A stretch of 64,000 nt of DNA from Pyrenula massariospora (Eukaryota > Ascomycota > Eurotiomycetes > Pyrenulales > Pyrenulaceae): contig JAGFMI010000003.1 of NCBI GenBank assembly GCA_021030905.1, forward strand, positions 992,001 through 1,056,000, read 5' to 3'. The notes beneath the pieces were generated by a model. That model worked only from the letters and a program-made list of their open reading frames with translations. It did no database searches and was not told the origin of the DNA. The position numbers were made by a program, and so were the translations under genes. Shown piece by piece: positions 54,637-64,000 of this stretch (position 1 is its first letter; each line of letters starts with the position of its first letter).

Positions 54637-56655
54637 TCACTTCTCTTCCTCTCGCTGCAATTCAAGGTCAGACATATGCAGCGTAATCCAGCTCGGAATA
54701 GTATGAGCCGGTCGAAGAGCGGTGTACCCACAGATCCGGAGCACATATGCGGATATATGATTTTCCACCGTTGGCTGCCGCCGCAAATGAGCCGTCAGAA
54801 AAATATTCTGGTCTAAAAGAACAACAGATCGACCAGATTTGCTGTCTAGATCCGCCAGAAAGGCACCATGTGGGTGTGTCTTCTGCTGGAATAGCTCTGC
54901 AAGTGAGGATTCGCTGACGGGCTCGCGCACGATCTCACACCAAGGGCGCCTGCGGTGGAAGCCGACGAGGATTGCAAATGGGGCTGTGTTTTTGTAGTGA
55001 GACGTCTCTAACAAGACGATGCCCACGACTGGGGGTTGTTCCTCGAAAAATATTTCATCCAAACTCCATATCTTGTACGGGTAGACTGAAAGTACATGGC
55101 TCGGGATCGAGTCGGTGGATTCCGGAGTTTCTATCTTGATGCGGCCCCAATGCTTCTCAGATTTACCTGAAGGAATAGCACAAGGAGAGTTTGGGTTCAA
55201 GAAACCATTTGGAAGCGCATACAGTTCTTTGAGAGTGAACTCTTTGAGCAGATTCGCAGGAACAGTGACCAGCCAAGGTGCTGCATATCGGTAGGAATGT
55301 TGAGTTGTATGTTTGGAGTCGAGTAGAATACACAGAAGGCGAAATCCGATTCGACAATAGAGCCAAGCTGTTGATGGAATATCAGGGTTGGTTGATACCC
55401 TTACGGGCAGACTGATCTTGAGGCCCCGGCTACTAAGGCTTGGCGGCTCTTTTGGCTCGAGGCTTTGCAACAGGCCCTGACTGATGTCCTCCTCGGCATG
55501 GGAAATGTTTTCAAATGCCATGGAGAGGCTACCATTTTGGATACATCGTCGTAGCCGGCGAAAGTCCTTTTCGTGCAATATTCGGTACCACGGCTTGATC
55601 CCAAGTGATGAATAGTCATGTTCGAAGAGGCGCTGTCCCGTCTCTTTGTCGTCACGATAGTGATAATATCCATCATAGTGGATCTCGCTTGAAAATTCTG
55701 GGAAGACCATCCTCGAAGGACCACGTTGCGAGAACTCGGCAGGTGAAGATGCGAGCAAACCTGTCACCGCATCTTCACAGTCATACTGGAGCGACCATGC
55801 AAAGATGCTGTAGTCCTCCTCTTGCTTCATTATTTGCTCTTGCAGTCGCACGAATGACTTTTCCCCCTCACCATAAAGTAAAGGCATGTTGATGCCAAAA
55901 AGACCTAATAACGAATATGCCTTATCCTCCTCGCGGGTAGTATGCCGCTCACTCGCCCATGACATGCGTTCGGCAACAGTACATGTTGATGGACTTTCCC
56001 CACGGAGTATATGAACCGGCACACGAGTGACGGCAGAAACCTGTACTGGCAAATTCGCCTTCGTTCCTATTTCGGTCCACTCTGCGGTATAGAACTCGAC
56101 ATTCTTTGGCGCAATCAATTCTTGCAAAGTCCAACCTCTCGTGAACCATCTACTCTCATGGAATTCCAGAGGAGAAAATGTGGTCCGCGAATTCTCGTCT
56201 ATAATAATGCTAAAAACTTTGTTCTCCTTGTTATGTTTACCTTCAAGCCTTTGTTTTTGGGCGCATAGCAATTGTTGAAATGAAAGCTGGTATAGGGCGT
56301 TTGTGCTCCTCAATCGTGGCAATGCGGCAATTGTCACATCCTGAAGATATGCGTAGCACACAGTGGATTGGTGGTACCATTCGAACATCGAATTGATGGC
56401 CTCGGATAACTCAGCGCTACTGCTCTTATCGATGCAGCATGTGTCAATCCATACCCAGCTAAAACCGTCTTCTTTAGCCTTTGTACAGCAGCCCTTGACT
56501 TTTGCAAACCCTCCTTTAAATTTTGCCGTTCCGCTTCCAATGTCTTCGAACAACACTTCCGCTTCACCCCATGTGTGACTGAGGATTGCATAGGGAGGAA
56601 TATAAGAGTGTAGAAAGTCGTGAAGTTGTAGCGAGTCTGTATTGAGCAGCCTCAT
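54637..56655 (-). CDS. HET-domain protein, HET-E/HNWD type
   Basis: Intact single-exon frame of 672 residues. It starts MRLLNTDSLQLHDF and PPYAILSHTWGEAEVLFEDI, the form found in HET-E/HET-D and the HNWD proteins. VWIDTCCIDKSSSAELSEAI, a tyrosine-rich core, RWFTRGWTLQELIAP, TVAERMSWASERHTTREED and AYSLLGLFGINMPLLYGEGE complete it. These motifs are in the usual order and spacing, apart from an inserted polar loop of about 45 residues before RWFTRGW. No NACHT or WD repeats follow; the remaining 340 residues carry no known domain. The role is non-self triggered cell death by family analogy. The start at 56655 is the natural first residue of the domain. Confidence 0.92.
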   Translation of the reverse strand: MRLLNTDSLQLHDFLHSYIPPYAILSHTWGEAEVLFEDIGSGTAKFKGGFAKVKGCCTKAKEDGFSWVWIDTCCIDKSSSAELSEAINSMFEWYHQSTVCYAYLQDVTIAALPRLRSTNALYQLSFQQLLCAQKQRLEGKHNKENKVFSIIIDENSRTTFSPLEFHESRWFTRGWTLQELIAPKNVEFYTAEWTEIGTKANLPVQVSAVTRVPVHILRGESPSTCTVAERMSWASERHTTREEDKAYSLLGLFGINMPLLYGEGEKSFVRLQEQIMKQEEDYSIFAWSLQYDCEDAVTGLLASSPAEFSQRGPSRMVFPEFSSEIHYDGYYHYRDDKETGQRLFEHDYSSLGIKPWYRILHEKDFRRLRRCIQNGSLSMAFENISHAEEDISQGLLQSLEPKEPPSLSSRGLKISLPVRVSTNPDIPSTAWLYCRIGFRLLCILLDSKHTTQHSYRYAAPWLVTVPANLLKEFTLKELYALPNGFLNPNSPCAIPSGKSEKHWGRIKIETPESTDSIPSHVLSVYPYKIWSLDEIFFEEQPPVVGIVLLETSHYKNTAPFAILVGFHRRRPWCEIVREPVSESSLAELFQQKTHPHGAFLADLDSKSGRSVVLLDQNIFLTAHLRRQPTVENHISAYVLRICGYTALRPAHTIPSWITLHMSDLELQREEEK

Positions 56656-58608
56656 GATAGATGTACGGATTAAGATCTGGGCTTAAGATGATTGGGAATG
56701 GCAGTTTCAAGGTCGACTGACGATCTAGCCACAACCACGAAGTGGTACCTTGAGAACAAGATAGCTATGGCCGGAGATAAGATAGAGGAGAAAGCGTCGA
56801 CTCGTCTTGGATTGCAACCCTCTTAGCTTATGTTGCACCATATAGATAAGATAAATCACCCAAGGACAGGCGTAGCCAACACCGAGTCAAGTCAGGCGCG
56901 AAGCTGATACACTAGCACTTACCGCGAGAGTAAGCATTCTACTCTCCGATATGTGGAATAACCATCCTCATCTAATCAAATATAGTTCGTTAATCGTCGT
57001 GTGAGACTCCGATAGCGGGGCCACCAACAAGACAGCCCTGACAAATTTCGAGGCTTGGGCCGAAGGGCCTAGAAATCGTGGCGCCCCAGCCCCTCACCCC
57101 GATTATTAGCCGGAATGGCTGCCAGTTATAACATGAGCCCTATCGGTCCGAAATAAACCACCGACGGCCATGGAAAGGCGAGCATTCTCGGTAGAAATCC
57201 TCGCCCTACTTCCACAACCGGGCTTGCGCACCGCCCCGTCTGGCCGCACGGCCTGCTATAAAAACTCATCGGCAGACAGCACACCAAATACCTTCCCATG
57301 AACACCTGTGCACAGACGGCTCATGGTAAAACTTGCTACACGAACTGTCTGTGGAAAGATAGATATACCGTTTCTTATAGAGCGCCGTCTGCTTTACTGT
57401 TTGAGATATATCGAGAACTGTTTACGGCTGATCCTGGACACTCATCTACTATGGTCGGAGGGGTTTGATTTTTTAGCGGCCTCCAAACACCCCCCCCTTC
57501 ACCGCTTATATCATTTATGTGGGGTTACTCTGGCTGTTTTTATATAATGTACATTCAGTTACCAACTGCACAGAGGACCCACTGAATTTTAAAACTCCTC
57601 CGACCATAGTAGGTGAGCCAGGACGATCCAGCGTTCCGAACCGTGGGGATTTGCGGACCCTAAATTCATACCTAAGCCTAATGAAGATAGTGTGGTGTTC
57701 ATTTCGCCTTGCAAAAATGAGGGTAAATAAATTACCCCACCATTTGTTCCGTGCTTCTTATTTACTTTTTTCTTCTTTTTCGTGGAGCCCGCCCTCGCTA
57801 GCTCCTTGTCTTGCTACCCACCTTGCTGTCCACATTCCTATCTGCCTTACCACCATCTTGCTGCCTACCTCGCTGTCTGGCTTGCTGTCTACCTAGCTGT
57901 CTACCTAGCTACCTACCTTTACCTGCTTTACACTGCCCCGAAAGCCGTTTATTCTCAGTATTGTCCTACTCGATCATGTCTGTACTAATTACCGTATTAA
58001 ATATAGCACGGAAGATGGATTGCCCATAGGTTTCATGGATTGGATTTGGGGTCGAATTACGATCCATGGGCAGAGTTCGGATCGCTGCTTCGACCTTATG
58101 CTAGGAGGTAAAAAGTCGGGTTTGCGAAACTACAAGGTGTCCTCTGTCGTTACACTTTCGATAGGATGTCACAGAAGTGCTTAGCCATCACCGTTCATGA
58201 TACAATTAGCCCCGTAGAGAATCGGTTTGCGTAGAATTATGGGTATAGTACAATGAACTAACACATCTTAAGGCGACAAAAAGAGAGTCAGGGTTGAGCT
58301 TGGTTCAAAATTCGCAAAATAAAGCGTGCTCAAAAGCATTTGCTTTTTCCACCGCATTATTATAAGTCGGAAATGCAAGCGTTGCCACGAAGTTGGTCAA
58401 GAAAGAGAGACGCCGTACACTGAGTGCACTATCCAAAAAGGGATTTTCTGGCATCATCTGGAAGGGACTGTTTTGGCACTCCAAGTAATCATGATGGGAG
58501 GGACCATCATGGCCGAAATGAGACTTCATTTGCTTTCGCATTCAGTCTTTGTTCCTTTGGTCCTCGTCGTAAGATAGCTCAGGGCTTTGCATCATGGGTT
58601 CGGTTGAG
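56656..58608. other. intergenic with degenerate tandem repeat
   Basis: About 1.95 kb. From 57795 to 57925 there are degenerate copies of CTGTCTACCTAGCT/TTGCTGYCTACC (7 to 9 units), which also form palindromes around CCTAGC. A string at 57312-57355 (CACAGACGGCTCATGG onward) resembles 63552-63600. No gene is supported. Confidence 0.45.
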
Positions 58609-59658
58609 TTAGTTGACCGGCACAACTCCAACATTACCCAAAAATACAACGAGGACTGCGCAGTAGCTAGGGGAATTTAGCATGTTTGTCAAGCTAGCAC
58701 ATTCAGCCGGGTTCAAAACGTACGCTGCCGCTGCGCCAAAGATCTCATGTCGTCGAGCTCTAGTGAAGAGAGAGAGCATGGCAGAAAAAGCCAATGTAGA
58801 TATTACTAGAACTCCAATAGAGATAGCGTAAGACTTGCTAGTTGCCACGTCGTTCACAAGATGATATAGCACATAGATTGGAACGACGAGCAAAATTAGT
58901 ATCATGAATACAACGATACATACAACCAGGCGCTCGATCCGTCCACGAGTATAATATATCGCATTGGGGTCGTTTGACTTCTTTTTCGTGTCCTGTTTGA
59001 TATTTCGTATCAGCATCCTCTTTAAACCAAAGGAGGAGCGAGGAACCTTAGAGCAGAAAATGTACTATTTCAGAAGCATATCAGCGGGTGATCTATTTTA
59101 TGCAAGAAGTCAAGACTCTCACCTCAATGAACTGACAGTGAAGACACTTCAGAATACGCTCAATGCCTGCATCAAGCCAAGCATGCTCTCTGCCTGGTCT
59201 GAGCGTAACCATATCTTCTTTCCAGTAGACCCATTCTCTTTCCTCACCAACTATTGGCCTTCGATCAGATACGTAATTGATGACACTTTCGTAGTCAGAT
59301 GTTGCGGGTCGATTGAAAGACATCATTTGTTTCGCGGTACATAGAAGTCGAGCTAAACCAAGATCAGCCTTGAACACCGGTTCTAAAATTTGGAATTACC
59401 GTATTCAAGATACTTGGTTTCGAGCTTCTGTAGAACTTCTCGTTTTGGTCCATAGTCTCGAGTTGTGAGCCGTCGGGACTTTGATTCGAAATCATAATCA
59501 TCTATTTTTTTCATTTCATTTTCTAGAAGGCGCATCTCATCCTGTTTCTCTAGCAGTAGTCGAGACTGAACATAGCCGAATCGGCGGAAAATCGAAAAAC
59601 ATTCATCGCTATCAAGAAAGGCCCCCAAACGAGGATAGCCTTTCGGGCAGGACTCCAC
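58609..59658 (-). CDS. DUF6594 membrane protein, 5' end unresolved
   Basis: Exons 59658-59400, 59352-59123 and 59046-58609. The introns are 47 bp (GTAATT...TTTAG) and 76 bp (GTGAGA...CTAAG). The total divides by three, about 308 residues. The N-terminal cytosolic part has YPRLGAFLDSDECFSIFRRFGYVQSRLLL in order, followed by a coiled helical stretch, as in DUF6594. The C-terminus has three hydrophobic segments (RLVVCIVVFMILILLVVPIYVL, AISIGVLVISTLAFSAML, YCAVLVVFLGNVGVV) with the SLFTRARRHEIFGAAAAY link. The family is common near fungal HET genes and of unknown function. The first codon in this frame is not ATG. An acceptor-like CCGTAG (branch ACTAAC) lies right before it, so an upstream exon is likely. 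Confidence 0.8.
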
Positions 59659-59799
59659 TACGGATTTCAGTTAGTCGCGAGGGGATTATACTGCTGCTCT
59701 AGTGGCGCACGATTCAAGATAGAAAATTCCGGTCTCGTTTGGCTTTGGTTTGACTGGAGTCCAGTTCGATGGCTTCTCCACTCAGCCAAACTGGACTTG

Positions 59800-61151
59800 A
59801 ATCTCAACCATGCACTTGGGTAATTCGGATCTAAATTGGATCAATCTTGCCCATAAGTAAGACATTATGAGCGGACCGTTAATTGATCCCAATAGTTGAC
59901 GAAGACTGCCCGTGCCATGGAAACAGGACGACCGCGTCGTCGGTGATGATGAGAGAACTGAGTTTTCGGGCAACTTTTCCGAGCAGGAAGCTGCCAAGGG
60001 AGAGCCCGACACTCCGGCAGCTCCTTCTTCCATTTGACGACATTCACTTGTTGAGGAGACCATACTTCGATGCAAACAAAGCCTTCAGAATACTTAAGAC
60101 TATGGAAAGACTATCCGGCAACGAGTACCTATCTGTGAGAAAGAGCGTATCTAATACTGCTGCTAAATCTTCAGCCTTGCTTCCCGCTGATCGGTGCAGC
60201 TCTGCCCAGCCAACGATACTGCCTTCCATCCGGCTGCAGAACGAAATGATCCGAACGCCTGATATGAATTATTGCCGAAAGCTAAGTAATCTTTCGTCAA
60301 CCCATGCGCCTTCGTCGTAAATTATTCCATCATCGTTCTTGAGCTGGTATGAGTAATTTCCCCTTTGATCATATATCTTATCCTTAACACTCAATGGGAT
60401 GTGCACGACTCGTGTAGTGTTATCAGGCTCTGTTTGTGATTTGTTATACCACACCAAGTCCTCTATATTGAACTTGCATGGCGGCTTGGCTCCATAAGCA
60501 AGCTATTAATGTCGGCTCCAGGTACTTACTGTATCTGGCCGCAATGAGGTTTTGTAAGATGCGCGCTGTCTCCGCTCTTCTGGAGTCGGCTGGGATAGCT
60601 CAGTATTCTCGCAACGAATAGGCAGTACCAATTGGCTCACCTCTCGCCCTTGGTCAGCCATGAGATCACGAACTGTGACCAATTCTCGGTAGATCTGAGA
60701 ACAAAACCAGTAAAAATTTCTGAATGTCAGCTTGATTGGGTCAGTATGAAGTATGCCTTGTGTCAGCCATAGTGACAGAGGGGTCTGCGCCCTTATCTAG
60801 GCCATGAAAGGCTACCAGGCTACTCATGAATTGCTTTCTCTCAGCTTCATAGACCGCCCGTTCTCCGCAAATGTGGCTTGAAGAGAGCCAATTGCTGGCT
60901 CGTGCAACCACACTAATCTCCGTCCCAAAGAAGGCCTTTGCATTTGATGCTTTGCCTGGATGCCTGGCATGTATGCATGTCAAATATTTCGCGTCGCTGG
61001 GCACTATAAGCGATCCTATGATGTTCAACTACCTTTCGGCCTGGTCTGTATGTAAGGCAGAAGTCGGACTCACACCAGCCGCCCTGTTCTATGCCTTCAA
61101 ATTAGCCTCAGTGGCTGTGTTGGCATCAATTCGTACCTGTAAAGCTCCATA
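59800..61151 (-). pseudogene. broken multi-exon gene of unknown family
   Basis: Coding-looking minus-strand stretches lie in a row: about 61104-61060, about 61030-60770, 60686-60520, about 60497-60047 and on to about 59880. Intron-like joints are present, such as GTAAGT at 60527 and a CTCAG acceptor at 60686. Peptides read normally, for example YRELVTVRDLMADQGREVSQ, VVHIPLSVKDKIYDQRGNYS and AAVLDTLFLTDRYSLPDSLS. Within one continuous frame there are a TAA at 60271-60269 and a TGA at 60046-60044, neither removable by an intron with good borders. So it appears inactivated. I do not know the family. The gene would start near 61151, facing away from the caspase-like gene across 130 bases. Confidence 0.5.
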
Positions 61152-61164
61152 GAACGAAAATGAC

Positions 61165-61174
61165 TATATATAAG
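61165..61174 (+). promoter_or_regulatory. TATA-like box upstream of the caspase-like gene
   Basis: TATATATAAG at about 115 bases before the ATG at 61281. It suits a core promoter for the plus-strand gene. It lies in the 130-bp gap to the broken minus-strand gene, so the two may have shared a promoter region. Confidence 0.35.
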
Positions 61175-61280
61175 AGAATGCACCTGTCAAGGCTGCTCTC
61201 GGATGCCTGAATGCAGCCTATAATCAATTCAGTGGATCGAGTCTTGACCTCTAACAAGGTTCATTGCCTACTCTACTGGA

Positions 61281-62822
61281 ATGCCAGTTGTGAAAGCGGC
61301 TTCAATGGTGACAGCCACGGCCGGTTCAAATGCAAATACGGAGCAAGCAAGGCTGAGAGTCCTCTGGGAAGACCAAATGAAAGCGGTCAATAAGTATGTG
61401 CATCACAAGACCGTGGTGGCACTGCTGTTGTACTGGGACAACAAGGAGGGTTGGACTGATATGATGAAAACAGAAGAAGAGGTTAAGGCCTCGCTGACCA
61501 ATGCTAAACCTTAATGCTAATGAGTGTTAGTAGGTCCACCGACTCGGCCATCTTCTGCAGGACAAGTTCAAGTTCAAAATTGAGAAACGAAAATTCTGCC
61601 AGACAGACGGTTACGTGCAGGCACAGATCAATGTGTACCTTTCGGAGTTCATCAATGTGTTTGGCAAGCAAGATGACACATTACTTATCATCTATTACGC
61701 TGGTCATGGGTTTGAATTGCCTGGAGGGCGAGGTCAGCTGAAATTGTCAAGGTGGATACCGACCCAGTGAATTTTCCATATACACTAATTTTAACATATA
61801 GGAACTCTAATCCTGGTACCGGCGATGACCAAGATCGTCTGAGCATTCACTGGAACAAATCAGAGGATATTCTTCGGTGCACTGATGCTGACATCTTGCT
61901 AATTCTTGACTGCTGTGACTCAGGGACTTTGCTGAACCGTGGATCCCGACGCCGCAAGTTCGAATTTTTGTCCGCATGTCAGCAGGAGAAGACGACTCCG
62001 TACCCTGGCAAGCATTCGTTTACTTCAGCTCTCATATGGGCCCTCGAACGGCTGGCCGACGAGAGTCCTTTCAGCACTTGCGCGCTTAAACTGAAGATCC
62101 ATGATGCACCTGATTTCCCGAAGGATGGCCAAACACCTATCCTTGGTCCACGTGATCCGCAGTCTAATCGTCTTACTATTGACGAGCATATTTGGATCGA
62201 GGCGTTAGGGCAAAACAATGAACACCCATCAGAAGCCCTTGGAATGTCTCGCGAAGACAAGAAGTTCGAGGGAGACCACGTGGATTTCCGATTCTACTTC
62301 GAAGGATCCGTTGATGAAGACGAACTCAAGACAGCGGCTAAAGAAATGAAAAAGATCATTAAAAGCCATGTAATGCCATTGCACAGTATTGGTTTCATTC
62401 GGAAAGGAAATCGCGTGAAGGAAGCTGTTGCTAGATGGATGCTAGCAGTCCGAAGAAAACCAGCTTCTGCTAGAAATGATGGGCCCGGCCCGTCCACGTC
62501 ACACACGCCAGTTATAGCGATTGATGAACGTCAGACGCATGTCAAGAGTGGCTATCTCCTCAATCCGAGTCCTGAAAGAATTGAGATTCCATCTACGCCA
62601 CAGAGCACTGTTATCATGTCAGCAGACGACGAAACATCCCCTTTACTGTTGCCAAGGGAGAGTACCGGCTCAGCGCGCCAAGAGTCTCAGCATCCCTCCA
62701 GCATGCAATATCATTTTCGAGAACTTCTCAAGTGCATGTGGACCAGCCTTACGCGCTTTTTCACCCGGAGACACAAGGCCTCGGTAGGCTACCCAACAGA
62801 CCGCATAAATTCAGAATGCTAA
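61281..62822 (+). CDS. caspase-like (peptidase C14) protein
   Basis: Three exons: 61281-61481, 61534-61751 and 61802-62822. The introns are 52 bp (GTTAAG...TTAGTAG, branch GCTAAT) and 50 bp (GTGGAT...ATATAG). The total divides by three and gives 479 residues. The p20-like core has the catalytic His in IIYYAGHGFE (near 125) and catalytic Cys in LLILDCCDSGT (near 178, second Cys). This DCCxSG form is usual for fungal metacaspase-like proteins. FTSALIWALERLAD and PILGPRDPQSN continue the domain. A long C-terminal part (about 300-479) is polar, with a Pro/Ser linker and a basic Trp/Phe patch near the end. It would cut proteins during regulated cell death or stress. The gene is intact. It sits next to HET and DUF6594 genes, which suggests but does not prove a shared pathway. 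Confidence 0.87.
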
Positions 62823-64000
62823 TATCCGTAAGCCAAAAGGACAAATCTCAAGGACAAAAACCAGTTCATCGTCCTGACCGACATTCTGGCTAAGTTAAGA
62901 TATGTACAGCACTTGCAGCGGTAAAAATGATTCCGTGAAGTCTATCTACGTGCGTGCGAGAGCTTCGTACGTTGACCCGATACCGACAAGCCACATACCT
63001 CAATCTTCGAGTCATGAGTTGCACACCCCTGCTCTACGAATCGAATCGGCTCTCGACGTGGCTAAATTCGCTTGCAAATAGCCCGTCGCACCTCATCCCT
63101 CTCAAGTCAAGCAAACCTCCACGGACCCAACAAGACAAAACGATCCGGCGCAGAAGAGGTCATGAAGCATTCCACGAGCCTTCCAATCAGAGGAAAGCAC
63201 AATGTCAACATCAAAGATAGACGTCAAGATGTATAGATCCGGAGAAGTTGGTAGAATACAGCGAGCTGGTGTTTTTATCTGAGTTTATTAACTTGAGCAT
63301 ACAGCACTAAAAAAGCTTTCCACTTGCAAGATTCAAAGGTGTATCGTTATTGCTGTTTGTCTGTTATTCTCCGAGCATTGCGTCGTGGCTTCTTATATGG
63401 ACTACGATATCATATCATATGCCAGCCACATCCGCGGGCGGAGAAGACGGCGATATCTCGAGCCACCTCAAGCGCAGCCTAAAAGGCTTTCTTCCGAAGG
63501 GCACTTGGTCGGCCCCTGTGTTTGTGCTGTTTTAGAAGAGGAATCTTCATGCACAGATGGCGCATGTTAGAGCTTACTGCTCCAAACTGTCCTCTGAACA
63601 GGTGCATACATTATTTCTCATGCATCGCTGTCTGAGACGCACTGTCCACGCTACCACGAGTCTACCGGCGAGACCCGTCTACGGAAAAGCCTGTAGACTC
63701 ATGTACCACTCCCGCAGGCTAGCTATCGTAGCACATGAGTCTGGGTCGTTACTCTCAGGTGTCAATGGAGAGGTCTATGTGCACTCTTTCTTCCACTTCA
63801 GCCCGTATCTGTACTTGGCTTGTCAGACTTGAACGGTACATCAATTTCGAGCCTTATCTACACCCGACTCCCTATGCGAGACACTACGCTGGTCCAATCG
63901 TAAAGACGCGTATATACCATCTCCCACAGAGTTTTCGCGGTGGAGTGCGTGGTGTTTCGACGTATTACCTCGAGCGGAGGGGTAGGGACGTACCCGTCGA
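62823..64000. other. right end, no gene recognised
   Basis: About 1.18 kb after the caspase-like gene. Short frames only, with no repeat longer than the weak match at 63552-63600 to 57312-57355. Confidence 0.4.

Overview
This window looks like nuclear DNA of a filamentous ascomycete (Pezizomycotina). The signs are short introns (about 45-100 bp) with CTRAY-type branch points, several heterokaryon-incompatibility (HET) domain genes, caspase-like, HeLo-like/ankyrin, DUF6594 and DUF4419 genes, Zn2Cys6 proteins, and AT-rich repeats with transition-type decay that resembles RIP (repeat-induced point mutation). The species cannot be named from sequence alone. Everything is read by eye from the sequence; no database search was run. 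Several exon joins were confirmed because the splice phases match and the joined length divides by three.

The left third (1-30 kb) is mostly housekeeping. It holds NAD-dependent glycerol-3-phosphate dehydrogenase, a Uba4-type thiolation enzyme with an odd repeated N-terminus, a very large minus-strand protein with a helical/PH-like N-terminus and C-terminal coiled coil (tentatively a meiotic-axis type protein), an SDR related to hydroxynaphthalene reductases, a pRiA4b ORF3-like gene cut by an in-frame TAG, a HET gene, a manganese-type CDF transporter, and two related Zn2Cys6 proteins whose zinc cluster is split by an intron at the same position.

The right part (30-63 kb) is an accessory island, rich in repeats and broken genes. 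In order it has DUF4419, a HET gene with an in-frame TAA, a HeLo-like/ankyrin gene, a decayed Tc1/mariner-type element and two small MITEs, a dual-specificity phosphatase, a Beta-class-like GST, a HET gene, an AAA+ ATPase fused to a HET domain, a HET-E-type HET gene, a DUF6594 membrane protein, a broken multi-exon gene and a caspase-like protease. Signalling, executioner and recognition-type modules typical of fungal allorecognition and regulated cell death therefore lie within about 30 kb. The most unusual item is the AAA+-HET fusion at 47.5-52.0 kb: an intact Msp1/ATAD1-like ATPase module occupies the place a NACHT or NB-ARC module has in NLR-like proteins.

Large stretches without a recognisable gene are 3.9-4.9, 10.9-12.0, 13.0-13.9, 23.2-24.4, 27.1-29.4, 30.6-31.9, 41.6-43.6, 45.7-47.4, 52.1-54.6, 56.7-58.6 and 62.8-64.0 kb. 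Many of those in the right half carry repeat debris. No tRNA, rRNA or CRISPR array was seen.
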